This document shows, piece after piece, positions 25,080-34,448 of a stretch of 64,000 bases of DNA. The translations under genes and the position numbers were made by a program. The stretch is from contig CASFPN010000017.1 in the NCBI GenBank assembly GCA_949296425.1, forward strand, positions 53,936 through 117,935. The letters are read 5' to 3'. The notes under the pieces are model-generated. The model did no database searches and was not told where the DNA came from. It saw only the letters and a list, made by a program, of their open reading frames with translations. Position 1 is the first letter of the stretch, and every line of letters begins with the position of its first letter. This stretch comes from an uncultured bacterium (GTDB lineage Bacteria; Cyanobacteriota; Vampirovibrionia; Gastranaerophilales; Gastranaerophilaceae).

Positions 25080-27186
25080 TGTTTTCCAGTTCACCTGCCC
25101 TTGTTTGTGCGTATTTTAAATATTCATCCTGCTCTGTGTATTTGTCAGTGAAAGTTTTGTAATAAGGAAGTGCGTTTTTATACTGCCCTAACGTATCATA
25201 ATCAACCGCAATAAGGTAATTTACAATTGTTAAATCTGGACTTATATTTATTGCTTTTTTGTAGTCAGCTATAGCTTCATTATATTTTTTTTGTGTATCG
25301 TATATCATTCCTCTGTAATATAAAGCGTAAGCATCATTAGGCTCAATAGAAAGTATTTTATTCAAAAGAGTAAGACTTTCGCTATATTGGCCGCTCTCAA
25401 AAAGATTAATGGCTTTTTCTAAATCCTGAGATGCTAGTTGTGCGTTCAGACTTTCAAGTAATTCCCGAGCCTGCTTGTTGTCTTTGTTTAATGCTAAAGC
25501 CTTATCCGTATATGTTTTAGCATTTACGTAATCCTCTTTATCAGCGTAAAGCGCGCCTATATAGTAGGCGATTTCGGAATTCTGCGGTGCGAGATTGAGA
25601 GCTTTTTTATAATAAACGATTGCGTTATCAATGTCATCCATATTCTGATAAGCTGAAGCTGCTCCGAGCATTGAATCAGATGTTGGCGGTTGAATTTTTA
25701 AGTATTCATTAACTGCATTCTGGTAATCTTTATTGTTATAATATTCTGCGGCAGCTGCAAGTTTTTCGTCTGTTGACTGTGCCTGAATTGATTTTAATGC
25801 GTCTTTTACCTGTGCATTATTCGGGAATTTTGAATTTGCAGTGTTTAGTGTAGCAATTGCACTGTCATAATTTTTATTTTGGCCCTGTGCAATTGCAAGG
25901 TTTACGTAAATTTCAGGGTTAGAAGGCGTTAGTTTAATTACTTCATTATATATTGCGATTGAATCTGTGAGTTTATTTTGTTTATGAAGATCTAAAGCAT
26001 AATTGTATAAAATATCTGATGCGTTTTTCGGATTATTTTTCTTGATATAATCTACAAATTGGGCAGTAGTCATAGTCCCCCGAACCATATTTATCATTTC
26101 GTTTTGTGCTGTTTTGTTGCCGGGATCCAGCGATAACACTTTTTTATAAAGTTCTGCTGCTTTTTTATCTTCTCCGATTGCTGCGAGTGACTGTGCTTTA
26201 TAAAGGTTTGCCAGTACATTATCCGGATAAATTGTAAGAACAGAATCGTAAGCGGTTATTGCTGTTTTAAAATCTCCCTTCTGCTGATATAATGTACCGA
26301 CATTAATGCGGGTATTGCTGTTTGATGGATCAAGGTATTCGGCTTTTGAGTAATATCTTAAAGCTTCATCAAGATTTCCTTCTTTTTGCATAATTGCCCC
26401 CAAATTAGCTGTTACTGCAGCGTCATTGGGAGATTCTTCCAATTTTCTTTTATAAATTCGCTCCAAAGAATACAGAATGTCTTTGTTATCTTCTGTTTTA
26501 GAGAGTATGTAATTGTATTCTTCAACCGCTTCATCTTCTGAGCCTAATTTGTCAAGCATTTTGGCATAAGACAATCTCAAGTCAATATCGCTTGGAGCAA
26601 CAGCAACTGCTTTGCGATAATATTCCGCAGCTTTGGGATCATTGCCGAGAAGCTTCATAATATCGCCGGTTTGCTCAAAACTGTCTTTAATAAGGTTTTT
26701 ATCCGACAAAGCTTGGTTAAATTCATAGCCTGCCGCGGCAAAATTGCCTTCCGCACGTAATTGTTTAGCTGTGTTAAATCTATTTTGTGCAGAAGTGCTA
26801 AACTTGATTTCATTAAGGCATTTGTTGAGGTTTGACGTTACCTGCACAATTGCCTGTGAGGAATTTCTTACCTGATTGGCATTAGGGTAATATAAAAGAT
26901 AAAATAGTGCCGCACGGTAATCATCTGCGGCTTTTGCGTAATCTTTATCAGTGTTTGCATAATATGTACCGCGAGCAAGATAAGAGTTGATAAGTCCTAT
27001 TCTTGCAGAATTGTCAAGATAATTTATTCTCAAAGCACTTTTGAATTCCGTTATTGCTCCGGAATACTGATAATTTGCTAGATATTGCTGACCTAAATCA
27101 AAATGTTCTTTAAAATCCGCAAAAGCCGGGAGCATAAAACCAATACTAAAAGCCGAAACGCATAAAAAACTTATAAATTTATTCAT
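25069..27186 (-). CDS. Exported TPR-repeat protein
   Basis: From ATG 27186 the product is 705 residues. It begins with a signal peptide (MNKFISFLCVSAFSIGFML, cleavage after PAFA) and is otherwise a continuous array of about 18 TPR units. Examples are YLANYQYSGAITEFKSALRI, PKAAEYYRKAVAVAPSDIDL, IVYYKKALNLAPQNSEIAYY and EAIADYKKAINISPDLTI. It is probably a periplasmic or outer-membrane scaffold. The start is chosen because GAGGGA lies eight to nine bases before it; ATGs further upstream would spoil the signal peptide. The 3' end overlaps dusB, an odd pairing whose only obvious meaning is shared transcription. Confidence 0.9.
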   Translation of the reverse strand: MNKFISFLCVSAFSIGFMLPAFADFKEHFDLGQQYLANYQYSGAITEFKSALRINYLDNSARIGLINSYLARGTYYANTDKDYAKAADDYRAALFYLLYYPNANQVRNSSQAIVQVTSNLNKCLNEIKFSTSAQNRFNTAKQLRAEGNFAAAGYEFNQALSDKNLIKDSFEQTGDIMKLLGNDPKAAEYYRKAVAVAPSDIDLRLSYAKMLDKLGSEDEAVEEYNYILSKTEDNKDILYSLERIYKRKLEESPNDAAVTANLGAIMQKEGNLDEALRYYSKAEYLDPSNSNTRINVGTLYQQKGDFKTAITAYDSVLTIYPDNVLANLYKAQSLAAIGEDKKAAELYKKVLSLDPGNKTAQNEMINMVRGTMTTAQFVDYIKKNNPKNASDILYNYALDLHKQNKLTDSIAIYNEVIKLTPSNPEIYVNLAIAQGQNKNYDSAIATLNTANSKFPNNAQVKDALKSIQAQSTDEKLAAAAEYYNNKDYQNAVNEYLKIQPPTSDSMLGAASAYQNMDDIDNAIVYYKKALNLAPQNSEIAYYIGALYADKEDYVNAKTYTDKALALNKDNKQARELLESLNAQLASQDLEKAINLFESGQYSESLTLLNKILSIEPNDAYALYYRGMIYDTQKKYNEAIADYKKAINISPDLTIVNYLIAVDYDTLGQYKNALPYYKTFTDKYTEQDEYLKYAQTRAGELENNGK

Positions 27187-27261
27187 ATACCAATCCCTCA
27201 TCACAACAATTTTAATAAATTTATTATTGCATGAACATCGACATTTTACTATATTTTTTTA

Positions 27262-27298
27262 CAAAAAAAGAAGACTTAAAACTAAGTCTTCCTTTTTT
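27262..27298 (-). terminator. Terminator after small ORF
   Basis: GAAGACTTA and TAAGTCTTC form a perfect 9-bp stem with a four-base loop. Both sides are A- or T-rich, giving a seven-T run on the minus strand, 25 bases past the small ORF stop. Confidence 0.8.
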
Positions 27299-27322
27299 AA
27301 ACTAACATACAAAATTTTAATA

Positions 27323-27472
27323 TTACTCAAAGTCTGTCTTTGAGACAAAGTTCATGACACTATCAAACAAAATTTGAATCGGTAACGTCATATCAAACTG
27401 CAGAAATTCACCGTTGTTTAAATCTATAAACACTTCCGGTACCGATTTGTCGACCATTGTTTCTTCCATCAT
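27323..27472 (-). CDS. Small conserved-looking ORF (49 codons)
   Basis: The frame starts at ATG 27472 (a second ATG follows at once) with AAAGGAG five to six bases before it, and ends at TAA 27323, just before a strong terminator. The acidic peptide begins MMEETMVDKSVPEVFIDL and has no membrane segment. A good ribosome site plus a dedicated terminator suggest a real gene; the function is unknown. Confidence 0.6.
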   Translation of the reverse strand: MMEETMVDKSVPEVFIDLNNGEFLQFDMTLPIQILFDSVMNFVSKTDFE

Positions 27473-27694
27473 TCATACTCCTTTTTTTTATTTTTGGATG
27501 TCCTTTGTAATATTTTTATCGGAATTTTTTTTTGAAACTTTAATGCATTTTATTTTAATATATTATTGAAATCTATCTATATCAATTGTTTTGACAATAA
27601 AATTTCAAGTTTACATTTTGTTACAAAAAAAAATCCTTAATTTATATGGAAAAAATCCAATTTTGTGCTACCATAAAATTTGTGAGTACAATAT

Positions 27695-27710
27695 AGGAGA
27701 TACAAAAATA
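27695..27710 (+). promoter_or_regulatory. infC ribosome-binding site and ATA initiation codon
   Basis: AGGAGA at 27695-27700 is seven bases before ATA 27708. No ATG, GTG or TTG lies at a suitable distance. Rare AUN starts are the hallmark of infC, where IF3 represses its own synthesis by rejecting them. Confidence 0.7.
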
Positions 27711-28244
27711 GCAGCTAACGATAACAGAAATAACAAAAATCAGGCAATAATGAATGAGCGTATTCGCTCAAAAGAAGTCAGATTAATAGATCAAGACGGT
27801 CAAAATCACGGTGTAATGTCTACTTCTAAGGCACTTCAGATGGCTTATGATGCTGACTTGGATCTTGTTTTAATAAACCCCAATCAGGAACCGCCGGTTG
27901 CAAAAATATTAAATTACGGTAAATATAAATACGAACAAGAAAAACGGGCAAAGGAGGCTAAGAAAAAACAGCATACCGTTGATGTAAAAGAGATTAAAAT
28001 CAGATATAAAATAGATACACATGATTATCAGGTTCGTATTAAAAGCATAGAAAAATTCATCGCACAGGGAAATAAAGTGAAAATTGTAGTCATGCTCCGC
28101 GGACGTGAGATGCAGCATTCCAATCTGGCGTTTGATCTTGCTAATCGTTTTGTTGCTGATATGGAACATTTGCCTGTAGTTGTTGAGAAAAAACCTCAAC
28201 TTGAAGGCAGGAATGTTACTTTATACATTGCACCTCAATCTTAA
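27708..28244 (+). CDS. infC: Translation initiation factor IF-3, ATA start
   Basis: IF3 prevents premature subunit joining and checks the start codon. From ATA 27708 the product is 178 residues, the family norm. The N-domain has NERIRSKEVRLIDQDG and LDLVLINPNQEPPVAKILNYGKYKY; the lysine-rich linker EKRAKEAKKKQ follows. The C-domain has VKEIKIRYKIDTHDYQVRIKSIEKF and VVMLRGREMQH. Starting at the first ATG (27750) would remove only 14 residues but has no ribosome site. The usual rpmI and rplT genes do not follow; tRNA-Phe does, from its own promoter. Confidence 0.95.
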   Translation: MAANDNRNNKNQAIMNERIRSKEVRLIDQDGQNHGVMSTSKALQMAYDADLDLVLINPNQEPPVAKILNYGKYKYEQEKRAKEAKKKQHTVDVKEIKIRYKIDTHDYQVRIKSIEKFIAQGNKVKIVVMLRGREMQHSNLAFDLANRFVADMEHLPVVVEKKPQLEGRNVTLYIAPQS

Positions 28245-28255
28245 TAAAAAAGTTC

Positions 28256-28283
28256 TTGACTGAAAATTTTCAGCCTGTATAAT
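28256..28283 (+). promoter_or_regulatory. Promoter upstream of tRNA-Phe
   Basis: TTGACT, 16 bases, TATAAT: the best sigma-70-type match in the window. It lies 12 bases after the infC stop and about 100 bases before the tRNA. Confidence 0.75.
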
Positions 28284-28387
28284 AAAAAGCGTGGCAATTA
28301 AATATTTACAACCATTTATCCCAAAAGAATATTTTTTTGCCTCAACCTTTTAAAGGAATTTATTGATAATTAAATACAGATAAAAAT

Positions 28388-28460
28388 GCCGCGTTAGCTC
28401 AGTTGGTAGAGCAAGGGACTGAAAATCCCTGTGTCCTTGGTTCGATTCCGAGACGCGGCA
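28388..28460 (+). tRNA. tRNA-Phe (anticodon GAA)
   Basis: Acceptor GCCGCGT/ACGCGGC, D arm GCTC/GAGC, anticodon stem AGGGA/TCCCT with loop CTGAAAA (GAA), T arm CTTGG-TTCGATT-CCGAG, discriminator A. CCA is not encoded. Six T's follow directly. Confidence 0.96.
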
Positions 28461-28613
28461 TTTTTTGTGTATAAACAAATCTCACTGAGAATAAACACTG
28501 TATTTGTGCAGACATTTCAATCGTGTATAGTTAAAATATGTTTGTAAATTTTTATTACAGCTTAGCAAATTTTTTTGTTTTTAATGTTTCAATAAAAATC
28601 AGGAGAAGTATAA

Positions 28614-31595
28614 ATGATTCAAAAAATTTTTGCAGGTCTTGCTCAGGCTGATTATTATACAAATTTAAATAATTCAAAAAACTTTAAAAATAATAAACAT
28701 ACTCAAATAAATACTTCTGAGTATTCATATTATCCTAATTTTGCCAAAACTTATTATCCGCCTTTTCTCGGAAAAATTTCTGATAATAAAAATACGTCTA
28801 AACTTGACAATATAATGTATTATTCAGATACTCCGACAAAAAAATTAATACTTTCATTGAAAAATGATGCGTTAAATTCAGGATATGATTCAATTACAAC
28901 TTTGCATGTCATAAATAAAGCTTTGCACGAAGTTGATGCTTACATAAATGATATGGATAAAGGTAAGGTAAGATTTAACTCGGTAGACGATCATCCTGAT
29001 ATGGCTGATATTATTGCAGATGCTGCATCTGATAATGTTTTTAGCGACCCGGATTTAAGAAAAAAGTTTAAAAAAGTTATAAAAAATTATATTTCTCGAA
29101 TAGATAATTTCTTAGCGAAAAATAAACCTGTCAAACGGGATAAAAATATCGGTAATATAACTTTATCAGAGGATTTGACAGATGCTGTATGGGGTATAAG
29201 AAAAAACGAAAAAGAACAGATAGATACTTATACTTTTTTATGGGGCGCTGTTTCAAGTCCTGATGACATAACTGCAGACATTGTTTATAATCTATTTTCG
29301 GATATAAATGATGTCGCAATGTTGAATAATACTCCTGCAAATAAGCGTACCCCCTTCAGCGTTTATGAAAAAAAGGCGGAAAATGTTTTAAAAAATTTAT
29401 CTTTGGGAACTCCGATTTTTGTAACTTTTGACCCCACAAAAGAAATTCCTCAACCGTTTTTAGATACAGTGCATAAGGTGGCTGAAAGTAATTATAAAAA
29501 TAATTATTCCTTAACTGAATTTAATGCTTCAGCAAAACCAGATTATTTTGTGCAGGTGATAAATAATCTTGCAGCAGACAAATCCAAAGAGCATATTGTT
29601 ATAGCCAATCCTGTTGCACTGATTATGCGAGGAGGAGTTCAGATTGAAGGCTCCTCACATTTTGCGGTTCCTCCTGAGCTTTTGCAGGTTATTTTATCTC
29701 CACCAACGAATGTAAAATTTTTATTCTATAGCACAAAAGATAACTATTATTCAATGAATTCAACCGGGAATTCTTTATTTGCAGACTTTGAGGAAGCTTC
29801 TCTGCCAAGTTTGTCAACTCCGCAGATGATAAAAGTGTTTAAAGAAAATCCTGTTTTGATAAAAAATATCCAAAAGCCTTTTTCAAAAAATGCCATTGAG
29901 AAAGTTGTAGAAGCTTCTGCTCAAATGGACGGTGTTTTCCCTATAAAAACTCTGAGTTTAATGAAAAAAATTGTGAGCTATTATATTGATAAGAAAGAAA
30001 TAAATGACTTGGACGTCGCAAATTATTTAAAAGAAGCTACAAATTTATTTAAGAAAAATAGTGATGACAGTTCATTTGAGATGACATTTGATACGGGAAA
30101 ACGTCTTAGAGATCTAATCGGTAAAAATTCTACAAAAAAAGAAGCTGCTTCAATAGTAAAGCAGATTAAGTCCAATAAAATGGGTACTAAAGGATTGATA
30201 ATATATTCTCAGGACGGTTCTCCCGGCAGCGGCAGAAGGTATACAGCAAAAGCTATAGCAGGCGAGGCAAGAGTCCCTTATATAGAAATTAATACTATGG
30301 ATTTTGGCACAAAAGAGGTTGATCTTTTCGGGGGAGGGGCGCTTTCTCCGGAAGCTTCAATGAAAAAACTGTTTTCACTTGTGACCGCACAGGCAGAAGC
30401 TAATCCGAATAAGTCGGTTGTGTTGTTTATTGAAAATTTTGAATATTTTTCTGTAGGAGAACTTGTTTCCTATTATCATCAAAAGGCAATGGCCCAGCTG
30501 CTTCGTGAAATGGAAAAAGCTGACAACTCAGGTTTAAATATCCTTGTTGTCGGCTCGGTTGCCGATCCCAGACTTATAGGTGAAGCAGCTATGAAATCTT
30601 TTAAATTTGTAGACAGTGTAGAAGTATCCTCCCCTGCATACAATAAACATGAACGTGCGGAAATCATTAAGCATGCATTGAAAGATGCAAAAATTAAACT
30701 TTCCGGCGGCAGTGAGGAACAGCAAAATACTATTGATTCGGCAGCTGCTATAACTACCGGATTCCCGTTTATTTATTTAAAAAATCTTGTTAAGAAAGCC
30801 CAGTCTGTTGCCCTTGAAAGGGGCCGTAAATCTTTACTGAAATCTGATTTTACCGAAGCTTATCTACAAATTACGACAGGCAGACCGGCAGTAAACCATA
30901 TTGAAGAACATGAAAAATTGGTTGTAGCTTCTCATGAATGCGGACATGCAACCAATCTTGAAGTAATGAACAATATTGCAAAATCACTTGGAAAACCTTG
31001 GCATATTCCTGATAAAGTAAATTTCATAACGCTTGATCCGAGAGGAGTTTATGGTGGTGCTGTTTATCATGGTAAAGACAAAAATAAAGAAATGTCTTTT
31101 GAGAATATTTTTGCTTCTATCGTTTGTTCTTTCGGAGGCAATTCTGCGGAAAATAGATTTTTCGGAATGGATGGTTCGTTAGGTATCAGCTCAGATATGG
31201 AATCAGTAAAATATTATGCCGACTTAATGGTTAAAGATTTCGGAATGGGGGCAAACACGGGCAAAATGGTTATTACTTCTGAGGATAATTTATCCGAAAA
31301 TATGAAAGCTTTAGTCGAAAAAGATGTACGCGTCATTATTAATAATGCTAAAATTGTTTCTGATTTAATAACGGATATTTATTCAGATTTTAATAAAGAG
31401 TTTACAAATAAATATGCTTCGCTTGTCGGAACCGGTGAATGTATTCTTGACGGCGACGATTTCAGAAAAGCCTTAGATGAATGGAAATCTCGCCAGACTC
31501 CCGAAAAACAAAAAGAACTTAAGCTTTGTGATGAGGCAGTCTTAAAGATTATAAATGCGACGAAAAAAGGTATTGCTGTCAGAAAAGAAAACTAA
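28614..31595 (+). CDS. FtsH-related M41 metalloprotease with degenerate AAA module(s)
   Basis: The 993-residue product lacks the two N-terminal membrane helices of FtsH. Its C-terminal third is an M41 peptidase domain: zinc motif HECGH at about 774-778, FGGNSAENRFFG, and the third-ligand region GISSDMESVKYYADLMVKDFGM. Before it (about 520-760) is an AAA-like domain. There the P-loop reads GSPGSGRRY, with Arg in place of the essential Lys, and Walker B reads VVLFIENFE instead of ending in DE, so ATPase activity is doubtful. Residues 80-480 are unfamiliar; ITTLHVINKALHEVDAYI and FSKNAIEKVVEASAQMDG faintly recall Clp N- and lid regions. ATG 28614 follows AGGAGA. It stands alone. Confidence 0.8.
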   Translation: MIQKIFAGLAQADYYTNLNNSKNFKNNKHTQINTSEYSYYPNFAKTYYPPFLGKISDNKNTSKLDNIMYYSDTPTKKLILSLKNDALNSGYDSITTLHVINKALHEVDAYINDMDKGKVRFNSVDDHPDMADIIADAASDNVFSDPDLRKKFKKVIKNYISRIDNFLAKNKPVKRDKNIGNITLSEDLTDAVWGIRKNEKEQIDTYTFLWGAVSSPDDITADIVYNLFSDINDVAMLNNTPANKRTPFSVYEKKAENVLKNLSLGTPIFVTFDPTKEIPQPFLDTVHKVAESNYKNNYSLTEFNASAKPDYFVQVINNLAADKSKEHIVIANPVALIMRGGVQIEGSSHFAVPPELLQVILSPPTNVKFLFYSTKDNYYSMNSTGNSLFADFEEASLPSLSTPQMIKVFKENPVLIKNIQKPFSKNAIEKVVEASAQMDGVFPIKTLSLMKKIVSYYIDKKEINDLDVANYLKEATNLFKKNSDDSSFEMTFDTGKRLRDLIGKNSTKKEAASIVKQIKSNKMGTKGLIIYSQDGSPGSGRRYTAKAIAGEARVPYIEINTMDFGTKEVDLFGGGALSPEASMKKLFSLVTAQAEANPNKSVVLFIENFEYFSVGELVSYYHQKAMAQLLREMEKADNSGLNILVVGSVADPRLIGEAAMKSFKFVDSVEVSSPAYNKHERAEIIKHALKDAKIKLSGGSEEQQNTIDSAAAITTGFPFIYLKNLVKKAQSVALERGRKSLLKSDFTEAYLQITTGRPAVNHIEEHEKLVVASHECGHATNLEVMNNIAKSLGKPWHIPDKVNFITLDPRGVYGGAVYHGKDKNKEMSFENIFASIVCSFGGNSAENRFFGMDGSLGISSDMESVKYYADLMVKDFGMGANTGKMVITSEDNLSENMKALVEKDVRVIINNAKIVSDLITDIYSDFNKEFTNKYASLVGTGECILDGDDFRKALDEWKSRQTPEKQKELKLCDEAVLKIINATKKGIAVRKEN

Positions 31596-31601
31596 TATTT
31601 T

Positions 31602-32468
31602 TTAATTTTTCTTTTTATACAATTTAAAACTAAGTCCGAGAATCTTTAGTTGTTTAATTTTTCCATTATTTTCTTTTATGTTTTTAATTGAAAAAATAAA
31701 AGAAAAAATTCTTTTTAAGAATAATAGAGTTATCTCATAATAATTTTTAACCGTGAAAATTTTAAATCCGTACTCATCAACAGCAATTGTAAATATTCTT
31801 TCATAAACGTGGGCAATGGTGCCTGTTGTCATAGTTTTTCCGGATTGAGGGAATCTTGACTCATCAATATTACTATTCTGCAAAAATTTATATATTTTGC
31901 TTCTTGCCATGAACATAGTACCAGCGCAGTAATATTTGTAATTGCTTTTAAAATTTAGTCTTTTTAATTCGTCATCAAGTAAATATGTATCTTCAGGCCA
32001 GTTACATTTAGTTATAGTACTCCATAAAAAAATATCTCTGCAAATCATTCCGATATTTGGATTTTTTTTGAAGATTGAAAGGTTTTGCCGAAATCTCCTT
32101 TTATTGTTTAACAATGCGTTAATTAGCTGATTTCGCCACCAGTAACCTGATTTATGGTAATTCCCAAGATATAATTTTTTTTGTTTGTTTTTTGTGTGTA
32201 TTTTTAGAATATAATCATATTCATCAAGATTAACATCTCTTATAATATTTATAAAAGGTAAAATATCGTACCCTCTATTTTCAACTTTTATAAGATGTGC
32301 ATCAGATTTGAATTTTAAGATTCTATTTTTCGTAATTTCGTCAATATTGCAGTATGTTATATACAAATCCCATTCACAATTTGTAATATTACGGAGCTTT
32401 TTGAGCATAAAATTAATTTGCTCCGGATAATATAGATGAAGATGTACCAAAAGTTTTGCTTTAGCCAT
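31602..32468 (-). CDS. RgpF-like polysaccharide biosynthesis glycosyltransferase
   Basis: The 288-residue product resembles the rhamnan synthesis protein F family used in cell-wall polysaccharide assembly. Visible family features are KLLVHLHLYYPEQINFML at the N-terminus, VENRGYDILPFINII (NRGxDxxPF) near 75, and YDYILKIHTKKN-like text at about 100 (KIHTK). WWRNQLINALL, GMICRD and a C-terminal AGTMFMARSKI follow. It is the last gene of the four-gene glf cluster, starting two bases after the upstream stop with GGAG before ATG. It probably adds a sugar to the same glycan. Confidence 0.82.
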   Translation of the reverse strand: MAKAKLLVHLHLYYPEQINFMLKKLRNITNCEWDLYITYCNIDEITKNRILKFKSDAHLIKVENRGYDILPFINIIRDVNLDEYDYILKIHTKNKQKKLYLGNYHKSGYWWRNQLINALLNNKRRFRQNLSIFKKNPNIGMICRDIFLWSTITKCNWPEDTYLLDDELKRLNFKSNYKYYCAGTMFMARSKIYKFLQNSNIDESRFPQSGKTMTTGTIAHVYERIFTIAVDEYGFKIFTVKNYYEITLLFLKRIFSFIFSIKNIKENNGKIKQLKILGLSFKLYKKKN

Positions 32469-32470
32469 AT

Positions 32471-34447
32471 TTACTCCATGGCGCCTAATTTATGTAAATC
32501 AAATTTTATACCAAGCAAGCATATATTGACTTTGAGACGTTTTCTGTCAATTTGAATATTAATTAAAAATTTTCTCAAAGATTTGTATTTTATTTTAAAT
32601 TTAATTAAGGCTTGGACAGGTTTTGATGATCTGCCGAGTGAAATAAAAATCAATCCCGGATTTCTTACAGAGGTAAAATAACTTAGCAGATTATATGCAG
32701 GAGCGCATTCTTTTATATTAACTTCTTTACCGGTATCGCAATAAGGTATACTGCCGAAAATATCGGCTGTTTCTTTATCAATATTTTTCATTATAAAGTT
32801 AAAATATTTATAATAAAAATCTACGTCTTTAACAATATCAACCGCCAAAAAATTCCTTGTAAAATCCAATATCCCGTTTAAGTAGTCATTATATCCCCAG
32901 TTCAGAAGAAATTGCGGATTTATTGTTTCAAATATCGGTTGAATTTTGCCGTTAATATCTTCGTAACCTGTTGTTTGTCCGTATAATGTTCTGCACAAAA
33001 GTTCAAGCCAATAATGTCTGTATGTTTCTGAGCACATGAAAATTTTTTTAGCTGTATTTTTATATTCACTAAGATTTAATTCCACACAGAAATAAAATGT
33101 ATTAATTGTGCCTTTATATGATGAAGGAATTAAATTGCGTAAAATGTCCTGTGTTCTTCCTGAACCGTTCATATCAACAAAAGCAAAGTTGTCTTTGGAA
33201 AAATCTATTTCCTGCTGCAGATATAAAGCTGCTAAATTTGCTCTGTCTTTGTGTTTATTTACTAAAAATTTCTTAAAAGAATCGTCATGAATAAGTTTGT
33301 CAAATAGCTTTTTTCTCTGTTTATTTTTCAATATTTTTGAGCCTGCTTTCAGCCCTGTATATTGTTCAAGTTCAGAAGAAGTTATGCTAAATCTCTCGCA
33401 TAAAAATTCAGTTGAAAATTTGTCAAAATATTCTGAAAAAATATAAGTTATAAAATCATCAACAGTTGTTTCTGTCGGAATTCTCCAAGCTTTTCTCGAG
33501 CCATAAAGATAGTGTGTTTTTACTGGTAATTTTTTTTCTTTGATTATGATATCAGCTATTAATTTAGGTATATATCCGTCACGTGCAATAAAATAAAGAT
33601 GTTCAATATTACTTTTCAAGGTACTTTCCAATATCCAATTTACATATTGGTATAAAATAGGGCCTGCAAATGACGCACCAAAGCTGTATTTAGCGTTGTG
33701 GGACTTTATTCTCAGATTTTTAGCGGTTCCTATAACAAATTCAGTTGACAAATTATCATTTTTTAAAGCTTCTTTTTCATAGCCTTTAAATTTCGGATAA
33801 TCATACAAATTTGCTTTTATTTTGTGATGTTTTGCGCTTGCAAAATCAGCATATTTGTTATCTCCTGTATGTTCCCAATAAACAGGATTTAATACTTCTT
33901 TTATGGTTTTATAAAGCCACCCTCTTGATTTTGTTTTTCTGTAGTGTGAAGACACGTATATTTCTGTTTTGAAAAATACCGGATCTATATTTGTCAGTAT
34001 TTTCTTTAATACCGGTTCACTGTGATACATGTCAGATATTAAAATAACTTTTTCACCTTTTGCAACAAGATTTTTGACTTTACTTACATTTTCTTCTATG
34101 GGGATAAGATTATTTATCTCACATTGAATTTCAAGATTTTTCAGAAATTCTGTTTGTTCATTTGTAAGACTGTGATTAATTTGTATTTTTTCATAAATTT
34201 CATCAAAAGTTATATCCTGATAGCTTTTATTTTTGAATAACCAAATTCTTACAAAGTTTTCTGTTTCACAGCGTATATTTTTAAAATTAGCTCTGAAAAA
34301 TTCTGTGTAATTTGTATTGCTTTTAAGCATTTCCTGCATAAGATAAAAAATACCTCGAGGAGTCGCTGTTTTTCTTGTGATAAGAGTGTCAAAAATATCA
34401 AAAGAATACAAATTTTTTATTCGAGTTTTTTCTATTAATGCTTCCAT
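32471..34447 (-). CDS. HAD-like protein of a surface-glycan cluster
   Basis: From ATG 34447 the product is 658 residues. The N-terminus has YSFDIFDTLITRKTATPRGIF, a HAD-superfamily motif I (DxxDT) typical of large uncharacterised proteins in capsule and O-antigen loci, and VILISDMYHS matches motif II. EHTGDNKYADFASAKHHKI resembles the motif III/IV region. The remaining 400 residues, including LYFIARDGYIPKLIAD and FVDMNGSGRTQDIL, have no enzyme signature I can name. It starts one base after the glycosyltransferase stop and is followed by the RgpF-like gene. It may be a phosphatase or transfer enzyme acting on the glycan; this is inferred from context. Confidence 0.72.
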   Translation of the reverse strand: MEALIEKTRIKNLYSFDIFDTLITRKTATPRGIFYLMQEMLKSNTNYTEFFRANFKNIRCETENFVRIWLFKNKSYQDITFDEIYEKIQINHSLTNEQTEFLKNLEIQCEINNLIPIEENVSKVKNLVAKGEKVILISDMYHSEPVLKKILTNIDPVFFKTEIYVSSHYRKTKSRGWLYKTIKEVLNPVYWEHTGDNKYADFASAKHHKIKANLYDYPKFKGYEKEALKNDNLSTEFVIGTAKNLRIKSHNAKYSFGASFAGPILYQYVNWILESTLKSNIEHLYFIARDGYIPKLIADIIIKEKKLPVKTHYLYGSRKAWRIPTETTVDDFITYIFSEYFDKFSTEFLCERFSITSSELEQYTGLKAGSKILKNKQRKKLFDKLIHDDSFKKFLVNKHKDRANLAALYLQQEIDFSKDNFAFVDMNGSGRTQDILRNLIPSSYKGTINTFYFCVELNLSEYKNTAKKIFMCSETYRHYWLELLCRTLYGQTTGYEDINGKIQPIFETINPQFLLNWGYNDYLNGILDFTRNFLAVDIVKDVDFYYKYFNFIMKNIDKETADIFGSIPYCDTGKEVNIKECAPAYNLLSYFTSVRNPGLIFISLGRSSKPVQALIKFKIKYKSLRKFLINIQIDRKRLKVNICLLGIKFDLHKLGAME

Positions 34448-34448
34448 T

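Noticed and set aside
27591..27707. Longer infC start
   Set aside because: It adds 39 residues not seen in IF3 and has no ribosome site; the AGGAGA fits ATA 27708.
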